Shown here piece after piece: positions 60,436 to 64,000 of a stretch of DNA of 64,000 nucleotides. Source of the DNA: Pratylenchus scribneri (lineage: Eukaryota; Nematoda; Chromadorea; Rhabditida; Pratylenchidae). The first letter of the stretch is position 1, and each line of letters begins with the position of its first letter. Under the pieces are notes generated by a model. It made no database searches, was not told the origin of the DNA, and worked only from the letters and a program-made list of their open reading frames with translations. Location: positions 124,001 to 188,000 of the forward strand of contig JAQSEB010000077.1 in the NCBI GenBank assembly GCA_030063045.1, read 5' to 3'. The position numbers and the translations under genes were made by a program.

Positions 60436-60844
60436 TGGCTCTTTCTTATCAATCCTATATACAATTTTAGAGGAGTTTGCTTGAATGAATGTTTGTCACG
60501 CGATTTTATCGGAATTGTGTGGATGGATAGAGTTGAATTTTTGTACTCAGGGGTTTTCGAGTATGCTTATTAAGAATTTTGAATCAGTTTTTTGATATGA
60601 TCATGTCTCGCGCAGTTGGCCATAGCACTATGGCCAAGTTTAGTAATTTTGGATTTAGATGAACGAATGGTCAAAAGTAGGGTAATCAAGGGTAATGAAT
60701 ATAAACCTGATAATGATTTTGCAATTGGTTTAGATTTTGGCCATGAAATATGCAAATTTTATTGATTTTTAATAGTCCTACAGGAATTAGGAATAGTCCA
60801 ATTATTATTTTTGCTCTATATTAATTATAATATAGTAGAGTTGA

Positions 60845-61075
60845 TTGTTGTCTTGTTTAGTGGGTTGTATATAGCGCAGACGGTAGTGTGAGGGTTTAGC
60901 GGTTAGAATGAAAGTTCGATTCCGTGTGGTGGCAAATAATTTTTTTATCATTTTTTACTTTTTCCTTCACAAATTTATTATCTGAGCCCCGAAAGGGCGA
61001 AGAAGATAACAACAGCCACATTTCCCTAGCTTAGAAGAACGCCAGATAGGGCGTTCGACTGAGCTAGTTTTTATA
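60845..61075. mobile_element. tRNA-derived SINE-like element
   Basis: On the plus strand TAGCGCAGACGGTAG resembles a tRNA A box, and AAGTTCGATTCC, about 35 bases later, a B box. The intact T-arm and acceptor pairing of a working tRNA are absent. About 100 bases on, the minus strand reads CTAGCTCAGTCG and CTTCTAAGCTAGGG, again tRNA-like, with a perfect hairpin GAACGCC...GGCGTTC and a GCCC-GAAA-GGGC hairpin. The block ends in a CTAGCT/AGCTAG stem. A composite or tail-to-tail SINE is the best reading. Confidence 0.5.
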
Positions 61076-61282
61076 ATTTTATATTTTGGAACAATTTAAA
61101 TTTTTTTGAATCATTTTTGACTATTCATTTTTTCCAAATTGTGCAATTTAAAAGTAATTTTAAATAAAATATTTATTTTTGTTTAAAATTAATTTAAATT
61201 TTATGAGTAATTTGCCTAAATATTAATAATGATAATTGACTTTTTTTCTGTCGATAAAATTATCGTTAAAAATTCACATACA

Positions 61283-61904
61283 TACATTCTTGTGTCAATG
61301 CTTGATATAATATTCGCTTTTCCATCTTTTATATCGATGTATAGTGAATGGCTTTTAACTGAATCTTGACAACCATATTCTTCGTTGGGATTGTTCATTA
61401 TAAATTTTGTATCATTGACCAATTTCTCATTTAGCTCCGATGTATAACAAATTTTTAATCTTAATAATTAAATTTTAAGAAAATGCCTAATGATAAATAA
61501 TTAGAATTTTGTCTTTAAATAAAAGTACCCGTTTGGACATTCTCCTTCCGCTGTTACGCAAGCCAGAATGTCAAAAAACATGCCATTTTTATCATCGTCA
61601 CAACCGGTCAACTTGCTTTTAAAAAAGATTTTAAGTTCGATCGATTCTCTATCCATAAGACCTCGTTGAAAAATTGTACTAAATAAAAAATATTGAACAA
61701 GGTAAATAGATTAATTTTCGAAAATAATTGTTTTCTTGAAGAATCATAAGAAATATTTAAAAAAGATAAATCTTACAGATTTCCATCTTGGTCGTAGAAT
61801 TCATCCCCATTTTCAATCAATTGATTAATCATTTCAATATATTTTCCAATCACTATAGGATTATAGAAAAACAACATTAATATTATAATTAACGTATTTT
61901 TCAT
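61283..61904 (-). CDS. Secreted Cys-pattern protein, family copy 1 (3' end unresolved)
   Basis: Exons 61904-61777, 61678-61529 and 61459 to about 61283 join in phase 2 and phase 2. Exon 1 is a signal peptide (TLIIILMLFFYNPIVIG) followed by DEFYDQDGNL. Exon 2 has SKLTGCDDDKNGMFFDILAC and ECPNG; exon 3 begins LKICYTSELNEKLVND. The pattern EF.YD..G.L, GC.D...G..FD...C, C..G..ICY..EL is shared with the gene at 63299, including both intron phases. Any following exon was not found; the donor could be after AGAAT or AGAATGTAT. The family was not recognised. Confidence 0.6.
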
Positions 61905-62179
61905 TTTCTCTTAAATAATCAGATATCAAATTAAAAAAATACAAAATAATATATGCGAAAATATATTTGTTATTTTTAATAGATTTTATATATGTATGTA
62001 CTATGTAGTAGGGAAGGGATAGGGACTAGGTTCTAGGGGGTTGAGGGTTGAAGTTGAAGTTGAACTGAACGCTGAAGTTAAGTTCGGATTTTCATTGAAT
62101 TCTGCATCAATATTCGATTTGGCTAGATTTTAATATTCGACCTATTCTATTTGAATGTTAAAAATTTTAAGGGTAAAAT

Positions 62180-62946
62180 TGTAGTTTACGGTAACAGCTC
62201 GGATTCGCTCGAACTATAGCTCATTCGAAAGAGCTCGTCGAGCTGAGTACGAATATGAAAAAATTTTTGTGCGACAACGACTTTTGGCCAAGTTATGGCC
62301 ATTAAAAAGGATTTTCCCATAAAAGTGAAGGGTCCCCCCTATGGGTCGAAAATTTTCAAAATTTGTTTTCGGTCATATTATAGCTCATTCGATGCGTCTC
62401 GATGAGCTAACTCCAAATCTGCAATCATTTTCGCATAAAACTCAAGAATAAAAAAATTATGGCCATTTTAGACTCGCTGGAATGTGTTGGAACTGCGGAG
62501 GAATGTAAGAGTGGTCTCCGGAGTGTGCGTAGCCGAAGCGCGGGAACTAGACGAGCGTTTGGCGAGCGAAGCGAGCCAAGCGCTCGTCTGGTCGCGCGGA
62601 GACGGAGCACACGGAGGAGACCACTCTGAAATGCCCACCGGAGCAGTTCCAATCCGTATTTCTTTTGCGCAACGGTAACTTTTTTATTTTTAATTTTTAT
62701 GCGAAACCGATTACAGATTCGTGTTCTGCTGATTGAAACGCGTCGATTGAAGTATCATATGACCAAAAAATTTTTTGCCACTTTTCATCCCACAGGGGGG
62801 ACCCTTCAATTTTCAGATTTTCATATGGCCATAACTTGGCCAAAAGTCGTTGCCGCACAAAATTTTTTCATATTCGTACTCTGCTCGACGAGCTCTTTCG
62901 AATGAGCTATAGCTCGACTGAATCCGGGATGTTACCGTAAACTACA
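62180..62946. mobile_element. Fold-back element, about 0.77 kb, GC-rich centre
   Basis: GTAGTTTACGGTAACAGCTC, GCTCATTCGAAAGAGCTCGT and GTGCGACAACGACTTTTGGC on the left are mirrored by GCCAAAAGTCGTTGCCGCAC, ACGAGCTCTTTCGAATGAGC and GATGTTACCGTAAACTAC on the right. The centre (62515-62630) is GC-rich with GCGAGCGAAGCGAGC and an inverted pair GACGAGCGTTTGG/CCAAGCGCTCGTC. Frames through the centre are artefacts of the palindrome. It lies between the divergent family genes at 61904 and 63299. Confidence 0.9.
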
Positions 62947-63298
62947 ATTTTTCCATTTTAAGAATTATAAAAGGAGAAAATATTTTTTGTCAATAAATTA
63001 GAATTTTCAATATTTTACCGGGCATTATTTTATTATTTACTTAAGGTTTAAATATAGGGTTGCGTTTTAAATGAAAACAGATAAATAAATTCCTAAAATT
63101 TTTATATTATTTCATTTCGTTGATATTTTTTATTACTGGGTTAAATGTTAAATCTGATTTGAGAAAATTTAACAAATAAGAAATAGAAAAAAAGCGACTT
63201 CATCAATTCCTAACTCTATGTAATAGGATGGATAAAATTAATTCAATATCTGGTTCCACGTTTTTATTTAATATTATAATATTTTTCTTTTTAAAGAC

Positions 63299-64000
63299 AT
63301 GCAAACTAATTTTATAATGCTGTACATTTTATTCATTCTGATAATTTCCTCAAATGAAATTGTTTCTGAAAAAAACTTTAAATTACTTGTGGAAGATTCT
63401 ATTCTCGATGAATTTAAAACTAATATCCCATTTCGTTCTGAGGAATTTACCTATGATAGTGAAGGATTTTTGTAAGTTATTGATTCATATATAATAAAAA
63501 AATAAAAGATCATGTTTCTTTTTTTAGGAGAATTCATGGCAATTGGACCGATGAAAAACCTAGACCAGTTAATTTGTTCTTTGAAGAAATTCCGGTTGTG
63601 GGATGTAAAGATGAATCACGTTTAGATGGCCTCTATTTCGATATGATTTTTTGTCTGATGCCGAATACCAGTTGTTCTAAAGGGTTTTGAGAAAAAGATT
63701 AATATAATTTTAAAAAAAATTGTTTGCAATTTAGAATGACAATCTGTTATGAACCGGAATTAACTGCTGACAAAGTTAATAATTCAGAAAAACATGAAAT
63801 AAAGAATGTGAATAAAAATGTGAATTGTAAAAATGAAAGTTTGCATGGTATACATATCAGCGGGGAATTGAACAAAACCACAAAGGATTTTACAATAATT
63901 TCCACTATTGATGAAAATAAGTAAATTTATTTTTAAATATAATTTGCAAAGGTAATTTATTAACGGTCCAAATTCTTTTCTTATCGAAAAAAATATTTAT
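63299..64000 (+). CDS. Secreted Cys-pattern protein, family copy 2 (cut by window end)
   Basis: Exons 63299-63471, 63528-63683 and 63735-63920 join in phase 2 and phase 2, and the last ends at a GTAAAT donor, so more exons lie beyond the window. Exon 1 carries a signal peptide (IMLYILFILIISSNEIVS) and EEFTYDSEGFL. Exon 2 has EEIPVVGCKDESRLDGLYFD, then MIFCLMPNTSCSKG; exon 3 opens MTICYEPELTADKV and has one more Cys (NCKNES). The layout matches the minus-strand gene at 61904, so the two are an inverted paralogous pair. The function is unknown. Confidence 0.65.

Noticed and set aside
60570..60755. Minus-strand 61-codon frame as a further exon of the gene at 61904
   Set aside because: No acceptor in the right phase and no Cys or family pattern; the composition is not convincing.
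60860..60935. Functional tRNA gene
   Set aside because: A and B box-like words are present but the T stem and acceptor stem do not pair; a SINE-like element explains it better.
62425..62678. Frames of 64-75 codons in the GC-rich patch
   Set aside because: They lie in the centre of a palindromic fold-back element and are open on both strands because of the GCGAGC repeats.

Overview
The window is AT-rich nuclear DNA of a nematode. The evidence is short introns (about 48-60 bp where no repeat has inserted) ending in TTTCAG, genes cut into many small exons, and two chemoreceptor genes of the nematode-type Srsx and Srg serpentine families. A transthyretin-like gene, a SPRY gene and many signal-peptide genes would fit a plant-parasitic tylenchid, but the species cannot be fixed by reading. 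Nothing is bacterial: there are no operons, ribosome binding sites or CRISPR. All exon maps were built by hand from GT/AG signals, reading frame and intron phase, and need transcript support.

Layout. 1-6 kb: a possible terminal exon, a gene-poor stretch with a 295-bp tandem duplication, then a 7-exon gene for a charged, probably nuclear protein with CxxC pairs (3629-5084). 6.1-10.2 kb: one unbroken 4-kb ORF for an envelope-type glycoprotein polyprotein (RS-rich start, internal signal peptide, mucin-like Thr region, polybasic cleavage site, C-terminal membrane anchor) with no gag or pol beside it. 10.2-11.4 kb: simple and fold-back repeats. 11.4-20.7 kb (minus): a gene of about 22 exons joining a signal peptide to three RNA-recognition motifs, a Q/R-rich 15-residue repeat array and Lys/Glu-rich linkers. 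23.0-31.0 kb (minus): a 13-exon gene with a matching signal-peptide exon and 5' flank but an unrelated body. Each has GC-richer tandem units upstream. 32.1-36 kb: a SPRY gene with a frameshift, a transthyretin-like gene and a truncated SPRY copy. 37.2-42.2 kb: convergent Srsx and Srg receptor genes. 44.9-64 kb: a cluster of five lineage-specific secreted-protein genes (735, 519 and 316 aa, plus two partial paralogues facing each other).

The second major layer is non-autonomous repeats, mostly inside introns: at least ten long inverted-repeat (fold-back) elements, two hAT-like MITEs with 8-bp target duplications, a tRNA-derived SINE-like element, and two minisatellites. Several otherwise different fold-back families carry the same short core (CATCGAGACGCATCGA-like).

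The best candidates for something undescribed are the solitary envelope ORF, the pair of genes sharing a signal-peptide exon and promoter (one a predicted secreted three-RRM protein), and the secreted-protein cluster with its [LI]PxV[SN]G and GC...ICY signatures.
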